Below, piece by piece: positions 8,478 through 17,451 of a stretch of 56,197 nt of DNA (within the stretch, counting starts at the first letter, position 1; the number at the start of each line of letters is the position of its first letter). Made by a program: the position numbers and the translations under genes. Source of the stretch: Thermoguttaceae bacterium (GTDB taxonomy: Bacteria; Planctomycetota; Planctomycetia; Pirellulales; Thermoguttaceae); assembly GCA_017408405.1 (NCBI GenBank), contig JAFQUP010000087.1, positions 1 through 56,197 on the forward strand. The letters run 5' to 3'. The notes under the pieces are model-generated. The model did not search any database, was not told the DNA's origin, and saw nothing but the letters and a program-made list of their open reading frames with translations.

Positions 8478-8780
8478 ATGCGTTCCCAATTTACCAATAA
8501 AAAGCATTCTCGGCATTGCCGTGGTGTCCTAACCCTTGAATGGCTGCTCCTTTTTGTGCTTTTGACTATCGGCATTGTCGGCGGCATTGCGGCAATGCGG
8601 GATTCCATTTCTCTGAAATTCATATCCGCGAGCGAAGCGCTGGGAGCTTTGGATACGTCCTATGAGGTTCCTGCCTATGAAGGCAAGAACAAGGAAATCA
8701 GTGTCCGGAAACAAATCCATGAGCACAAGCAAATCACTTTAACGCCTACTTCCGGTTCAAACTCTCAATCCGGTACCTAA
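8478..8780 (+). CDS. Flp-like type IVb pilin (copy 1)
   Basis: A 100-residue prepilin. A short basic leader ends in CRG, followed by VLTLEWLLLFVLLTIGIVGGIAAMRD: cleavage after Gly and Glu at mature position 5, as prepilin peptidases require, with one long hydrophobic helix. The polar C-terminal half carries DTSYEVPAYE. Flp pilins normally have Glu-Tyr at positions 5-6; here it is Glu-Trp. Two paralogues follow on the same strand (8812, 9411), then the prepilin peptidase (9846), so this is the major-pilin part of a Tad locus. The product is expected in the inner membrane before assembly into surface fibres. Confidence 0.82.
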   Translation: MRSQFTNKKHSRHCRGVLTLEWLLLFVLLTIGIVGGIAAMRDSISLKFISASEALGALDTSYEVPAYEGKNKEISVRKQIHEHKQITLTPTSGSNSQSGT

Positions 8781-8811
8781 ACAATCCGGCACAAATTAAG
8801 GAGCAGGTCCC

Positions 8812-9198
8812 ATGAAAAATTTAAAATTTGCTGGAACGGTATTTTCCATCCGACAGCGGATAAACCAGGATGAAAGCGGAGTTTTGGCGTTCGAATGGCT
8901 TCTCGTTTTAACTGTTCTGGTCATTGGAATCGTCGCCGGTATTGCTACGATGCGGGATTCAGTCAGTCTGAAGATGCTCGAAGCCGCCCAGGTCGTTCAT
9001 TCCGTGGACACTTCCTATGAGATTCCGGAATATGAAAGCCGGCTTGCCAAAGATGAAGGAGCGCAAACGGCAACGGTGACCCAAAAAAGTCCCACGCTTT
9101 ATTCTTCTGCCGGATCAAGTTACGCAGAGCGGAAAGAAAATCCCGTTTCGATGAAGATTGATTCTGCCTCACTGAATCCAGACCGGCCGGCCAAATGA
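8812..9198 (+). CDS. Flp-like type IVb pilin (copy 2)
   Basis: A 128-residue prepilin with an AAGGAG ribosome site eight bases before ATG 8812 and only 31 bases after copy 1. The leader ends in DESG, followed by VLAFEWLLVLTVLVIGIVAG and ATMRD. The cleavage Gly, Glu5 and Trp6 are all present. Its C-terminal domain shares DTSYEIPEYE with copy 1, so copies 1 and 2 are closer to each other than to copy 3; the tail is longer and ends polar (DSASLNPDRPAK). A 212-base gap without a recognisable gene separates it from copy 3. Confidence 0.82.
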   Translation: MKNLKFAGTVFSIRQRINQDESGVLAFEWLLVLTVLVIGIVAGIATMRDSVSLKMLEAAQVVHSVDTSYEIPEYESRLAKDEGAQTATVTQKSPTLYSSAGSSYAERKENPVSMKIDSASLNPDRPAK

Positions 9199-9410
9199 TT
9201 CTGTTGACTTCGGAAGACTACCGAAACCTGAATCAATTTTAATCGGATTTCGGATTCAATATGAATCCCAGGTAAATCCATCGTAAAGGCCGAGGCAGGA
9301 ATCAAAAGACCTGTTAAAGGAAGAACGTTTTTCGAAATGCTTTCTTCTTTGCCGAATAAACCATTTTCAGACCCATTGCCTGGGTCGGAAGAAACACAGG
9401 ATAAGCAAAA

Positions 9411-9740
9411 ATGAACATATCCTCACGAATTCAGCAGTTGCTTCGGGAAGAAAACGGTGTCCTGACCTTTGAATGGCTCCTGCTTGGACTGCTCTTAACT
9501 ATCGGCATCATCGGCGGATTGGCCGCGATGCGTGATGTTCAGGTACTCCAGTTCGCCAATGTCGCGGACGCGGCGGCAAGCCTGGATCAATCGTGCGGCT
9601 GGAATCCCACGGCTCAAACACAGGATGAGGGAGAGAATAATTCCCAGACACGCTGTCTTTACCTGAAAAACTCACACGTTGAAGATGTTTCCCGTCAAGC
9701 AGGCAGCGATGAGATCAATATTTCCAAAACTCAAAATTAG
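9411..9740 (+). CDS. Flp-like type IVb pilin (copy 3)
   Basis: A 109-residue prepilin with an AGGA ribosome site nine bases upstream. The leader ends in REENG, followed by VLTFEWLLLGLLLTIGIIGG and AAMRD: again cleavage after Gly, Glu5, Trp6 and the AMRD motif at the end of the helix. The C-terminal part (LDQSCGWNPT, RCLYLKN) differs from copies 1 and 2 and contains two Cys, a possible disulfide. It stands 105 bases upstream of the prepilin peptidase. It could be a minor or alternative pilin. Confidence 0.8.
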   Translation: MNISSRIQQLLREENGVLTFEWLLLGLLLTIGIIGGLAAMRDVQVLQFANVADAAASLDQSCGWNPTAQTQDEGENNSQTRCLYLKNSHVEDVSRQAGSDEINISKTQN

Positions 9741-9845
9741 GAATTAAAAACTCTCGATTATCAATCGCGTGGTTAATTATTTCCTGATTTACCTTTCCTG
9801 GCAACATTTACTCGCAAGGGCAGAAAACTGCTCCGGAATTCTGAC

Positions 9846-10526
9846 ATGACTACGATTTTTCCGGTAATTTTCATGGCGGCATTGCTGATTTTCACCATTG
9901 GCATGGCTGTCACAGATACTATCTGGCGCAAGGTTCCGAATAAATACACGGTGCCCTTTGCGATTTCCGGTTTGATTTTTTCGCTGGCACTTTGGCTCAC
10001 GTGCCTTTGCGGCGGAGCGGAACCGCTCGATACCGCCGCAGCGCTCGAAAAATTGCCTGGCGGTAATTTTGAGGTCATGTTTACGTACCTGACTCAAATT
10101 ACTCCTCTTTGGGCGCTTGGCGGATTTTTAGTCGGTTTTTTCATCCTGTTCGCTCCGGCGGCAATGGGCGGCGTGGGTTTTGGAGATGTGAAGCTCCTCG
10201 CCGCGTTGGGAGTTTGGCTTGGAATCAAATGGTTCCTGTTGGTTTTTGTCATGGCAATACTGATCGCGTGCCTGATGTCCGTCTGCGTAATGATTGCTCA
10301 GGGACCAGTCCGCATGATGAAAAAAATGCGCACTATGCGTAAAATTGGCGCTCCGACGGAATCTGCTCTAAGGAATTCCAAAGATAAAAAAAGACTTCAT
10401 CGCAGTCAGCCTAAAGAACTTAAACGGATTATTCCGTTTGCCATACCGGTTGCTTTGGCAACGATTCTCTTTCTGGGAATGTTCTTCACGAACACTTTCC
10501 AGTACGTTCCGGTTTTCTATTCATGA
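9846..10526 (+). CDS. tadV: A24-family prepilin peptidase, TadV/CpaA type
   Basis: A 226-residue polytopic membrane protein. The two catalytic aspartates of A24 peptidases are in TDTIWRKVPN (near residue 24) and in GVGFGDVK (near residue 117; the GxGD motif). TadV/CpaA cleaves the leader of Flp prepilins at the inner membrane after Gly, matching the three upstream pilins and the two TadE-like genes at 28.4-29.7 kb. A basic cytoplasmic linker (about 160-190) and a final hydrophobic segment form an unusual C-terminal extension. No methyltransferase domain is present, as expected for this small class. Confidence 0.88.
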   Translation: MTTIFPVIFMAALLIFTIGMAVTDTIWRKVPNKYTVPFAISGLIFSLALWLTCLCGGAEPLDTAAALEKLPGGNFEVMFTYLTQITPLWALGGFLVGFFILFAPAAMGGVGFGDVKLLAALGVWLGIKWFLLVFVMAILIACLMSVCVMIAQGPVRMMKKMRTMRKIGAPTESALRNSKDKKRLHRSQPKELKRIIPFAIPVALATILFLGMFFTNTFQYVPVFYS

Positions 10527-10611
10527 ATCCGGTTTCAAAAGTTAGGAAACAAAATGGTTTCAGATCAGTAAATCAGATCCGTTTTGCTCCTTCGATATTA
10601 CGAAGCATAAT

Positions 10612-10640
10612 TTGACAAAATGATTTTGGGAAATTAAATT
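10612..10640 (+). promoter_or_regulatory. Sigma-70 type promoter of cpaB
   Basis: TTGACA (10612-10617), a 17-base spacer and TAAATT (10635-10640). The predicted start site is just upstream of GGAGG and the cpaB ATG, so the leader is very short. cpaB can therefore be transcribed independently of the pilin genes. Confidence 0.75.
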
Positions 10641-10662
10641 TATCCCAAAAATGGAGGTTAAA

Positions 10663-11649
10663 ATGAGTTCAACGAGTCCAACGACAGTGATGTCTGGTAT
10701 CTTCGCGATTTTAGTAGGTCTTGGAGCGGCCTATGGTGTCCGAGTCAACATGACTCCGCCTCCTGTTCAGGAACCGAAGCCGGCTCCAGTTGTTGAGAAA
10801 GCCGATTTGCCCAAGGTTAATATGGGCACTATCGTCATGGCCAGCAGAAATATCTCTCCTTACGAGACTTTAACGGCCGAGAATTTGAGAATAATTTCTA
10901 TCCCAGAAGAAGAACTGAAAAATATTCGTGAAAAAGCTACTTCAAAAGAAGATCTTCCAATTCAAAACATCAACGCGGCTTTAAATCGTGTCGCGAAAAC
11001 TGAAATTATTGCCGGTAACTGGCTGACGGAAGAATGCCTTTATGAATTCGGAAAGGTTCCGACTCTTGAAGACAAGCTGCAACCGGATGAGTTGGCCATG
11101 TCTATTCCTGTTGACCAAATGAATTCCGTCGCGGGTTTCGTTCACCCGAACGCGCTGATCAATATCTCTTGGCTTCCAAAAGAAAAAATCCATCCTGATT
11201 TTGCGGAAGATATCGCTATCAGCATCTATAAAAATGTCAGAGTTCTGGCAACCAGCTCCGATATGCATGAATTCAACCCGGGAGAACCGCGTAAAATCGA
11301 AAATATTACGATCGCCGTGGATCAGCAGATGGCCAATATCCTGAATGTTCTCCAGAAAAAAGGAACGTTCAGCATCATGCTCGCTTCCGCTTCAAAAGAA
11401 GCGTCCCTTGAAAAAGACTGCAAGGAGCACGAGACCATTTTCAAAATTCTCGGACTGGAAGCTCCGGAAGAAACGATAGAGGGCACGGCACAGACCGATG
11501 CCTGGGAAGGTACGCACAAAAAAACCAATAAATTCAACTCGAATGAAGTATTGGAATCCATTAACGCGACGCGGGTCGTCAATAATCTTCAGCCCCTGAA
11601 AAAATTGCCGAAAAAATCAGCGGACCCCAATACGGTAAACGCCGAGTAA
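10663..11649 (+). CDS. cpaB: Flp pilus assembly protein CpaB (RcpC)
   Basis: A 328-residue protein. An N-terminal signal/anchor helix (GIFAILVGLGAAYGVRV) is followed by a Pro-rich linker and an SAF-type domain (IVMASRNISPYETLTAENL), then the CpaB/RcpC core (LAMSIPVDQMNSVAGFVHPN, NVRVLATS, ITIAVDQQMANILNVLQKKG). CpaB is a periplasmic component that works with the secretin of the Tad system. ATG 10663 is chosen because GGAGG lies five bases ahead; the in-frame ATG at 10651 overlaps that ribosome site. The secretin gene that usually follows is missing here; a terminator and an unrelated gene come next. Confidence 0.87.
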   Translation: MSSTSPTTVMSGIFAILVGLGAAYGVRVNMTPPPVQEPKPAPVVEKADLPKVNMGTIVMASRNISPYETLTAENLRIISIPEEELKNIREKATSKEDLPIQNINAALNRVAKTEIIAGNWLTEECLYEFGKVPTLEDKLQPDELAMSIPVDQMNSVAGFVHPNALINISWLPKEKIHPDFAEDIAISIYKNVRVLATSSDMHEFNPGEPRKIENITIAVDQQMANILNVLQKKGTFSIMLASASKEASLEKDCKEHETIFKILGLEAPEETIEGTAQTDAWEGTHKKTNKFNSNEVLESINATRVVNNLQPLKKLPKKSADPNTVNAE

Positions 11650-11705
11650 GTCATTCATCCCCGTTTTTCTGAATTGAATTCAGAATACGTGTCCAAATTA
11701 TGCGA

Positions 11706-11732
11706 AACCGGAAGAAAACTTCCGGTTTTTTT
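11706..11732 (+). terminator. Rho-independent terminator
   Basis: AACCGGAAG, an AAAA loop and CTTCCGGTT, followed by TTTTT. It ends the cpaB transcript, convergent with the epimerase gene. Confidence 0.92.
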
Positions 11733-11875
11733 ATTAAGAAAACTTCCAAAAATTCAGCCTCCAAACGACTCTCTTCGATCCGGAGGTTAAGACTGCCGAA
11801 AAAAATACTGTCTGAATTTTATCCTTTTTTTACCTCCTGACATGAAAATCGCGCTGTCAACAGATTTTGATTTTT

Positions 11876-12871
11876 TCAATCCTTCATTTCGGCAGAAAAC
11901 CAGTCCCGATTTTCAAGATACCAGCGAATTGTTTCAGCAATCCCCGCGCGAAAATCCCAACACGGTTTCCAGCCCAGTTTTTCTCTGGCGTTTGAAATGT
12001 CGGCATGAGTTCGCGCCACATCAGCCCGATGCGGAGGATACTGTTTAATCAGAGGTTTTTTTCCAAGAATGTTCGCGACGATTTCAATGAGCTGATTCAC
12101 GGAGTAAGTATGATCACCACCCAGATTAAACGTCTCATATCCAACCGGCCGAAGTGAGGCAAGTACTCCGGAAGCAATATCACGGCAATACGTAAAATCA
12201 CGTTCCTGAGTTCCATCTCCATAAAGAGTAATTGGTTTCTCTTCCGCTATCGCGTGGATGAAACGCAAAATACTCATGTCTGGACGCCCCGCCGGGCCAT
12301 AAACCGTAAAAAAACGCAAAACGGACACGTCAATTCCGTAAAGATGATGATAACTGAAAATAAGCGCCTCCGCTGCCTTTTTGCTCGCGGCATACGGGGA
12401 ACATGGAAAATCTGTTCTCTGATCTTCATGAAAGATTTCAGCACTGGAATTTCCATAAACACTCGAAGACGAGGCCGCGACAAATTTTTGAGTTCCGGAA
12501 TGTCGGCAAAGCTCAAGCAGATTAAGCGTTCCCGTTACGTTCGTGTCAAGATAAATCCATGGATTTTCCACCGAATACCGAACACCTGCCCGTGCCGCGA
12601 GGTGAATGCAGGCATCGAAATGAGCAAGGCATTCTCGAGTCAGTGCCTCCTGAAAAAAATTTTCAAGAGCGATTCGATCCGTTATATCCACTTCCTGAAA
12701 ATGGAAATTCTCAAACCTGCTCAACTGTTTCAGCCGCCAATCCTTCAAGAGAACAGAATACGCGTTGTTTCGGTCATCGATTCCATAAACAGAATGACCT
12801 GCCTCAAGAAGCATCTCCGCGACATTTGACGCAATGAATCCAGCACATCCGGTCAGAAAATAAACACTCAT
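11876..12871 (-). CDS. NAD-dependent sugar-nucleotide epimerase/dehydratase
   Basis: A 331-residue extended short-chain dehydrogenase. The Rossmann glycine motif is TGCAGFIAS (residues 7-15), the catalytic Tyr160 and Lys164 sit in SPYAASK, and the Ser-rich strand AASSSSVYG precedes them. RFFTVYGPAGRPDM and the length resemble UDP-glucuronate 4-epimerases and related UDP-sugar epimerases, which supply precursors for surface polysaccharides in the cytoplasm. The substrate cannot be fixed from sequence alone. It has its own promoter-like element about 190 bases upstream and no sugar-transfer genes nearby. Confidence 0.85.
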   Translation of the reverse strand: MSVYFLTGCAGFIASNVAEMLLEAGHSVYGIDDRNNAYSVLLKDWRLKQLSRFENFHFQEVDITDRIALENFFQEALTRECLAHFDACIHLAARAGVRYSVENPWIYLDTNVTGTLNLLELCRHSGTQKFVAASSSSVYGNSSAEIFHEDQRTDFPCSPYAASKKAAEALIFSYHHLYGIDVSVLRFFTVYGPAGRPDMSILRFIHAIAEEKPITLYGDGTQERDFTYCRDIASGVLASLRPVGYETFNLGGDHTYSVNQLIEIVANILGKKPLIKQYPPHRADVARTHADISNAREKLGWKPCWDFRAGIAETIRWYLENRDWFSAEMKD

Positions 12872-13299
12872 TTTTATTCATGTTTTCAGGCGAAATCTGC
12901 CTGTTGAAATCGTTACGTGAAACCGCCCCCAAATAAGTCGTTAAGCTATCCTCTCATACCTCGATAGATCTATCGGGAACGAAACAGCAAAAGAGGAATT
13001 CAAAATCCTTATTCAGTACCTCTGACTCAATTGGGTCAGAAACCAAAAAAATCTTACTAATTATATCATTTTGTTTTCAAAATGCAAGTGGGAGTCAAAA
13101 GAACCTCATTTATCCACTCTCGAAGAAAAGAAGAATGTCCAGAAATTGGCTCCCATCCCCTTTTTACCGAATTTTTCCCGAAATGGGATAATTTACCTCT
13201 AACTCCTGAGAGCCTTTCCCAAACTGTTTTCCGGCGGGGAAAAAGAGTTTTTAATTTCTGGAAATTAGTTTTGGGAAACGCCCTCAACACACGCATTCT
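12872..13299. other. Intergenic region with inverted repeats and epimerase promoter
   Basis: No gene is seen. The stretch holds a dyad CGATAGATCTATCG near 12963, a small hairpin CTGAC...GGTCAG near 13022, the minus-strand promoter at 13060-13087, and a large inverted repeat in which TTTCCCAAACT (13215-13225) faces AGTTTTGGGAAA (13267-13278) across about 41 bases. The last lies just downstream of the NYN gene's stop and may end its transcript, although no long T run follows. Confidence 0.5.
13060..13087 (-). promoter_or_regulatory. Probable promoter of the epimerase gene
   Basis: Read on the minus strand: TTGCAT (13087-13082), 16 bases, TATAAT (13065-13060). It faces the epimerase start at 12871 with a leader of about 190 bases. 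Confidence 0.55.
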
Positions 13300-15378
13300 T
13301 TATTTTTCATGGAAGCACTGCTCAACAATCTTTCCAGCAATCGTTCCTGGATTCGTTTCCATATGGAGACGCACCACCTTCTTACCTTGCGCCATCGCCT
13401 GACGCGCCAGTTCCTCGCAGTGTTTATGACTTGCCCACTTCACAAAAATGATGAATAAAAGCACATTTTTATCCTGAATAAGCGCGCTATATTTACTGTT
13501 GGATTCATTATGCGAACTCGTTCTCCAGCTCGCGGAAGCGCCAAAAGCATTCTGCAAACGTTCCTGAAGATGAGGAGTGGGCAGCCCTCCCACAATACAA
13601 AACTTTTTTCCCGCGAGAAAACCGCGAACTTTCAGGATATTGGGATCTTCTTCATGTTCCGCTCCATTCGAGCCATTTTCTTCCGCGGTTTTGCCATGCT
13701 CAATCCTGAAAAGATCAACAGACTGACGCACTTGATAAAATTCCTCCGGAAGCCAACGTCCCTCTTCTGATGAATTTTCCTCGGGAAACAGGTCAATAAT
13801 TGGCTCAAAAAGATTTCGAACGAAAGCTGAATTAGTTTTTTCTCCGTGCCCGGAACAAAGCCTGCGCATTTTCAGAAGAACATCATCCAAAAGAACTTGG
13901 GATGGAAACTCATTTAAAGCGGCCTCCTTTAATTTCTGGATACTCTTAACCAACTCGCCGCGAGCCTGAATCAGCGCCTGGCGGGCAGAGCACTCAAGAT
14001 TCAGGTTCTCAACAGCAATTTCCGCCTTAATCAATTTACCTGGAGCGGGAATTGATTCATGTTCTCTCAAAAATTGAACTTTTTCACCAAGAATCTGAAA
14101 CATATCGTCCAAAAGAAAGTTCCGACAGTCCCAAAGTGTCGTGTGCGGCTGAAAGCTTTTTTCAAAATTTCGAAATATGGCCAGAATCAGTGCCGCGTTT
14201 TGCGTGCAGATACGAATGGATTCCCGCTCTTTGTGATTCGGACCCCAAACCAAATGTTTCGCGAACCACAAAAAAGCATTTTTAAGTACCCGAAACGCCT
14301 GGAAAGCATTTTCACATTCCTCAAGAGTCAGAGTGTCACGAAGAAACGGAACATGCCAAAATTTCCGCGGCTCTTCGTTCGACGCCAAAAGGTTCTCCCG
14401 GCGGCTTTGACACTCATCCAGACACTGTTCCAGCTCGCGTGCCAAATTTTCCGCCTTCTGACGCACAGCCTTTTCCTGATCATCAATCCGACATTTCCGC
14501 GTCACTTTTTTCTTCGGAAGTTTAACCGCTGTTCTCCCCTGCCCAAATGTCAGTCTGGCGGCAACTTCCTCCGAACTCATGCGCGTTTTCAACTCAGCAG
14601 AATCATTTTCTCCGTTAATCGACTCTAAATCTTCAGACTTTTCAGGCTCGTCTGTTTTTGCAAAACTTTCAGGATCAGGACATTTGGCACTCTCTTCCGC
14701 TTCTTTTTTTTCAGACAATTTCCGAGAATCATTCCCAATTTCTGGAATACTCGGGCCGCTCGTTTCCGGAACCGCCGTCTCCATTTCATCGGACGGCTGA
14801 ATCCCATTCCCGCTGAAAGTTTGAGCATTTTCCTCTTTGCCGCTTTCATTTTCATCACTTTCAAATCTGCTTTCAGGCGTGCTTCCTTCCGAAACACACC
14901 AGGGAGCTTTCGTCAGATCAATCCATTCAATTGGAAAACGCGTCATCTCTTCCGGTTTCTCTCCAAGAGCCAGGACGACGAGTCGGCAATGCTGAAGTGA
15001 CTTCAAAAGCGGAACAAAATCTTCGGATCCGCAAGAAAGAACCAAAGTCTTTGGAGAGTCTTTTTCCTCATTTCGTGTCACCATCGAAACCACTGAATGC
15101 CCCGCCATGAGATCAATAGCCCGACGTAAATCTTCATGCTCTGCCGGTACCAAAACAAAACGATGATGAAGCAGCAAAGAAGCCGCCTGCGCGTTTTCCG
15201 GCTGATAATACGCGATTCTCTGCGCGTGATAATTCTCTCCATCCAATAAAATTCGGCAGAAATTTTCCCAAAAAGCTTTCAGCAAGACCGCGTCTGGATA
15301 AAATTTCTTCACTTCCTGAAGGAATCCCCCAGTAACGGCCAAAATATCCACTGTCCCCAATGTCACCCAATTAGTCAT
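13300..15378 (-). CDS. NYN (PIN-like) domain protein with C-terminal DUF2325-like domain
   Basis: A 692-residue protein. Residues 1-160 resemble a NYN/PIN-like nuclease domain: an early Asp in LGTVDILAV and LVLSCGSEDFVPLL (about 112-125), the counterpart of the NYN 'SGDSDF' motif. Residues 175-300 are acidic, Ser-rich and probably disordered. A basic and helical stretch follows (KLPKKKVTRK, then about 300 mainly helical residues). The last ~100 residues, from KFCIVGG to KWASHKHCEELARQAMAQGKKVVRL, resemble DUF2325. Start ATG 15378 has GAGGA eight bases upstream; the longer frame begins with TTG and no ribosome site. An RNA-processing or nucleic-acid role is inferred from the fold only, and activity is unproven because the acidic site is not canonical. 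Confidence 0.75.
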   Translation of the reverse strand: MTNWVTLGTVDILAVTGGFLQEVKKFYPDAVLLKAFWENFCRILLDGENYHAQRIAYYQPENAQAASLLLHHRFVLVPAEHEDLRRAIDLMAGHSVVSMVTRNEEKDSPKTLVLSCGSEDFVPLLKSLQHCRLVVLALGEKPEEMTRFPIEWIDLTKAPWCVSEGSTPESRFESDENESGKEENAQTFSGNGIQPSDEMETAVPETSGPSIPEIGNDSRKLSEKKEAEESAKCPDPESFAKTDEPEKSEDLESINGENDSAELKTRMSSEEVAARLTFGQGRTAVKLPKKKVTRKCRIDDQEKAVRQKAENLARELEQCLDECQSRRENLLASNEEPRKFWHVPFLRDTLTLEECENAFQAFRVLKNAFLWFAKHLVWGPNHKERESIRICTQNAALILAIFRNFEKSFQPHTTLWDCRNFLLDDMFQILGEKVQFLREHESIPAPGKLIKAEIAVENLNLECSARQALIQARGELVKSIQKLKEAALNEFPSQVLLDDVLLKMRRLCSGHGEKTNSAFVRNLFEPIIDLFPEENSSEEGRWLPEEFYQVRQSVDLFRIEHGKTAEENGSNGAEHEEDPNILKVRGFLAGKKFCIVGGLPTPHLQERLQNAFGASASWRTSSHNESNSKYSALIQDKNVLLFIIFVKWASHKHCEELARQAMAQGKKVVRLHMETNPGTIAGKIVEQCFHEK

Positions 15379-15569
15379 ACTTAATTTCCTCATTGAAAAG
15401 TTCAGTGCCGATTGAATCACTTTTTCAATCTCCAATTAAATAAACGATTTAGTGTTAGAAAATGCCTAAAAAAAGAAAAAATTATGAAAAAATTTCCAGA
15501 ATGGAAAAGTTCAATCCGCGATCCCAGACACTATTGGCGGTCAGACCTAATCGGCACAAGAAAATACCA

Positions 15570-15600
15570 AAAGCCGAATTCCTTCTGAAAATTCGGCTTT
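15570..15600 (-). terminator. Hairpin, probable terminator after phenylacetate-CoA ligase
   Basis: AAAGCCGAATT faces AATTCGGCTTT across a short loop, and the minus strand then runs TTTTGGTATTTT. It lies about 190 bases after the paaK stop in the 15379-15792 gap. Nothing else recognisable is in that gap. Confidence 0.6.
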
Positions 15601-15792
15601 CAAAATTTAAGAGACCTTCCCCCAACCACTTTCCCGGAATAAAAACTGAAATGTTTTAAATTTCGCAAGAGACCGGAAGTACCGCATCTTTGAAAATACG
15701 CGGAATTTCCAGAAACACAGTCAAAAATCAAAAAGTGATCTTTTCCTGGGATTGAGTTTGGCAAGTTTCCTTAATTCAAACCTTAAGTTCAA

Positions 15793-17121
15793 TCATTTTT
15801 TGCGGTTATCCTGAACCCGGTTCATTTTTCCTTCGCTGCGTCCAATAGTATACGGCTGAACAAGCGTCACTTTGACCGTCAAACCGATGATCTGTGAAAT
15901 GGACTGCTGGATTTTACGCTGGAAAAGTTCAACGGAACGAACCGTATCGTCTACGGCATCCGGAGTCGCTTCAACCCTGACCTCAATTCGGTCAAGTCCG
16001 TCAGGCCCATTGTCCAAGACGATCTGGAAATGGGGAGAAGCTCCTTCAACACGCAGAATCCCCGTTTCAATCTGCGACGGAAAAACATTTACGCCGCGAA
16101 TAATGAGCATATCGTCACTTCGTCTGCGGATCGGACGAATACGCCGAATAGTTCTTCCGCAGGCGCACTGTTCCGTATCGATCGTCGTGATGTCGCGCGT
16201 ACGGTACCGCAGCATCGGCATCGCATCTTTACTCAGGGTAGAGAGAACGAGTTCTCCTTCCGTCCCATCCGGCAAAGCCTCACCCGTGGCCGGATCAATG
16301 ATTTCCGGATAAAAATGGTCTTCAAAAATGTGCATTCCATCCTGGAAACAGCATTCAGCCCCAACTCCAGGTCCGCAAATTTCCGAAAGTCCGTAAATAT
16401 TGAACGCACGAATTCCCGCCTGCTCCTCAATGTAGCGGCGAACTTCTTCCGACCAGGGTTCCGCCCCGAATGCCCCAAATTTGATTGGGAATTCACGCAT
16501 ATCAATCCCCATTTGAAGAGCTTTGTCGATAATATGGACAAAATAGCTCGGAGTGCAGCCAATACACGTAACGTTGAAGTCACGCATAAGCATCAGCTGA
16601 CGTTCCGTATTTCCGCCGGAAATCGGGACCACCGTGCAGCCAAGTTTCGAAGCACCGCCATGAAGGCCAAGACCACCCGTAAACAAACCGTATCCGTAAG
16701 CAACCTGAATGATGTCACTTTCTGTCACGCCGTAACCAACCAGACACCGGGCAACAACCTCATCCCAAACCTCAAGGTCCTCCTTCGTGTACCCGACCAC
16801 GATTGGTTTTCCGGTCGTACCGCTTGACGCGTGAAGACGAACCACTTCACTCAATGGCGACGCGAACAGACCGTAAGGATACGTGTCGCGAAGGTCCACT
16901 TTCATCGTGAACGGAAGTTTCACGATGTCATCAATACTCTTGATATCATCGGGAGTGATTCCCTTTTTATTCATGCGGTTTCGATAGAGTTCCACATTTT
17001 CGTAGGCGCGCTTCACCATACGAATCAGACGGCGAGACTGAAGTTCACGCATCTGTTCACGGGGAAGATAGTCGGGGGCACTAACCGGATGGTACGCGGG
17101 AATGGTTTTGGCTGCTGTCAT
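15793..17121 (-). CDS. paaK: Phenylacetate-CoA ligase (PaaK-like)
   Basis: A 442-residue adenylate-forming enzyme. The P-loop is HASSGTTGKPIVVGYT, a second core motif is NIYGLSEICGPGV, and the hinge region RYRTRDIT is followed by CACGRTIRRIRPIRRRSDDMLIIRGVNVFPSQIE and a C-terminal catalytic Lys segment (GRSEGKMNRV). This is the standard PaaK architecture and length. The family activates phenylacetate or related aryl acids to CoA thioesters with ATP. No other phenylacetate-pathway gene is nearby, and in anaerobes such genes often serve indole-acetate or other aryl-acid use, so the true substrate is open. ATG 17121 is preferred; GTG 17133 would add four residues, and neither has a strong ribosome site. 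Confidence 0.9.
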   Translation of the reverse strand: MTAAKTIPAYHPVSAPDYLPREQMRELQSRRLIRMVKRAYENVELYRNRMNKKGITPDDIKSIDDIVKLPFTMKVDLRDTYPYGLFASPLSEVVRLHASSGTTGKPIVVGYTKEDLEVWDEVVARCLVGYGVTESDIIQVAYGYGLFTGGLGLHGGASKLGCTVVPISGGNTERQLMLMRDFNVTCIGCTPSYFVHIIDKALQMGIDMREFPIKFGAFGAEPWSEEVRRYIEEQAGIRAFNIYGLSEICGPGVGAECCFQDGMHIFEDHFYPEIIDPATGEALPDGTEGELVLSTLSKDAMPMLRYRTRDITTIDTEQCACGRTIRRIRPIRRRSDDMLIIRGVNVFPSQIETGILRVEGASPHFQIVLDNGPDGLDRIEVRVEATPDAVDDTVRSVELFQRKIQQSISQIIGLTVKVTLVQPYTIGRSEGKMNRVQDNRKK

Positions 17122-17233
17122 TTTCAAACTCACGATCCGTTCCCGATTGGAAAACGGCTTAAATTTTTCTGTTAGGGACCAAAATTATCAACTTTTATTA
17201 AGTATATCCGGTTCTTGCGTTCCGTCCACTCCC

Positions 17234-17306
17234 CCAACCCATTAAAAAAAGGGGATGAACGTTTTTTTATAAAAAAAAAACGCCTTCTCCCCCCTGAATG
17301 GGTTGG
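17234..17306. repeat. 73-base extended palindrome, probable terminator of shc
   Basis: CCAACCCATT pairs with AATGGGTTGG, and the interior is symmetrical too: GGGGA with TCCCC and CGTTTTTTT with AAAAAAACG around a tiny A/T centre. It lies 145 bases beyond the shc stop in the 17122-17451 gap and would form a very long hairpin in RNA or a cruciform in DNA. It is either a shc terminator or an intergenic repeat element. Confidence 0.7.
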
Positions 17307-17451
17307 TCTCGTCATTTCACTCCGCTCTCTGGTCTGAACCCGGCTCTAACGCGCACTGAATACGTCAAAATAAATAATAAAGAAAAAATTTTTGATTTCG
17401 TCTTTTTCGATATTCGTCCAAACCAGCCAAAAATAGTCCTCCGGGCTTAAC

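Noticed and set aside
15462..15659. 65-codon frame between paaK and the NYN gene
   Set aside because: It is basic and low in complexity, covers the terminator hairpin, and has no ribosome site.
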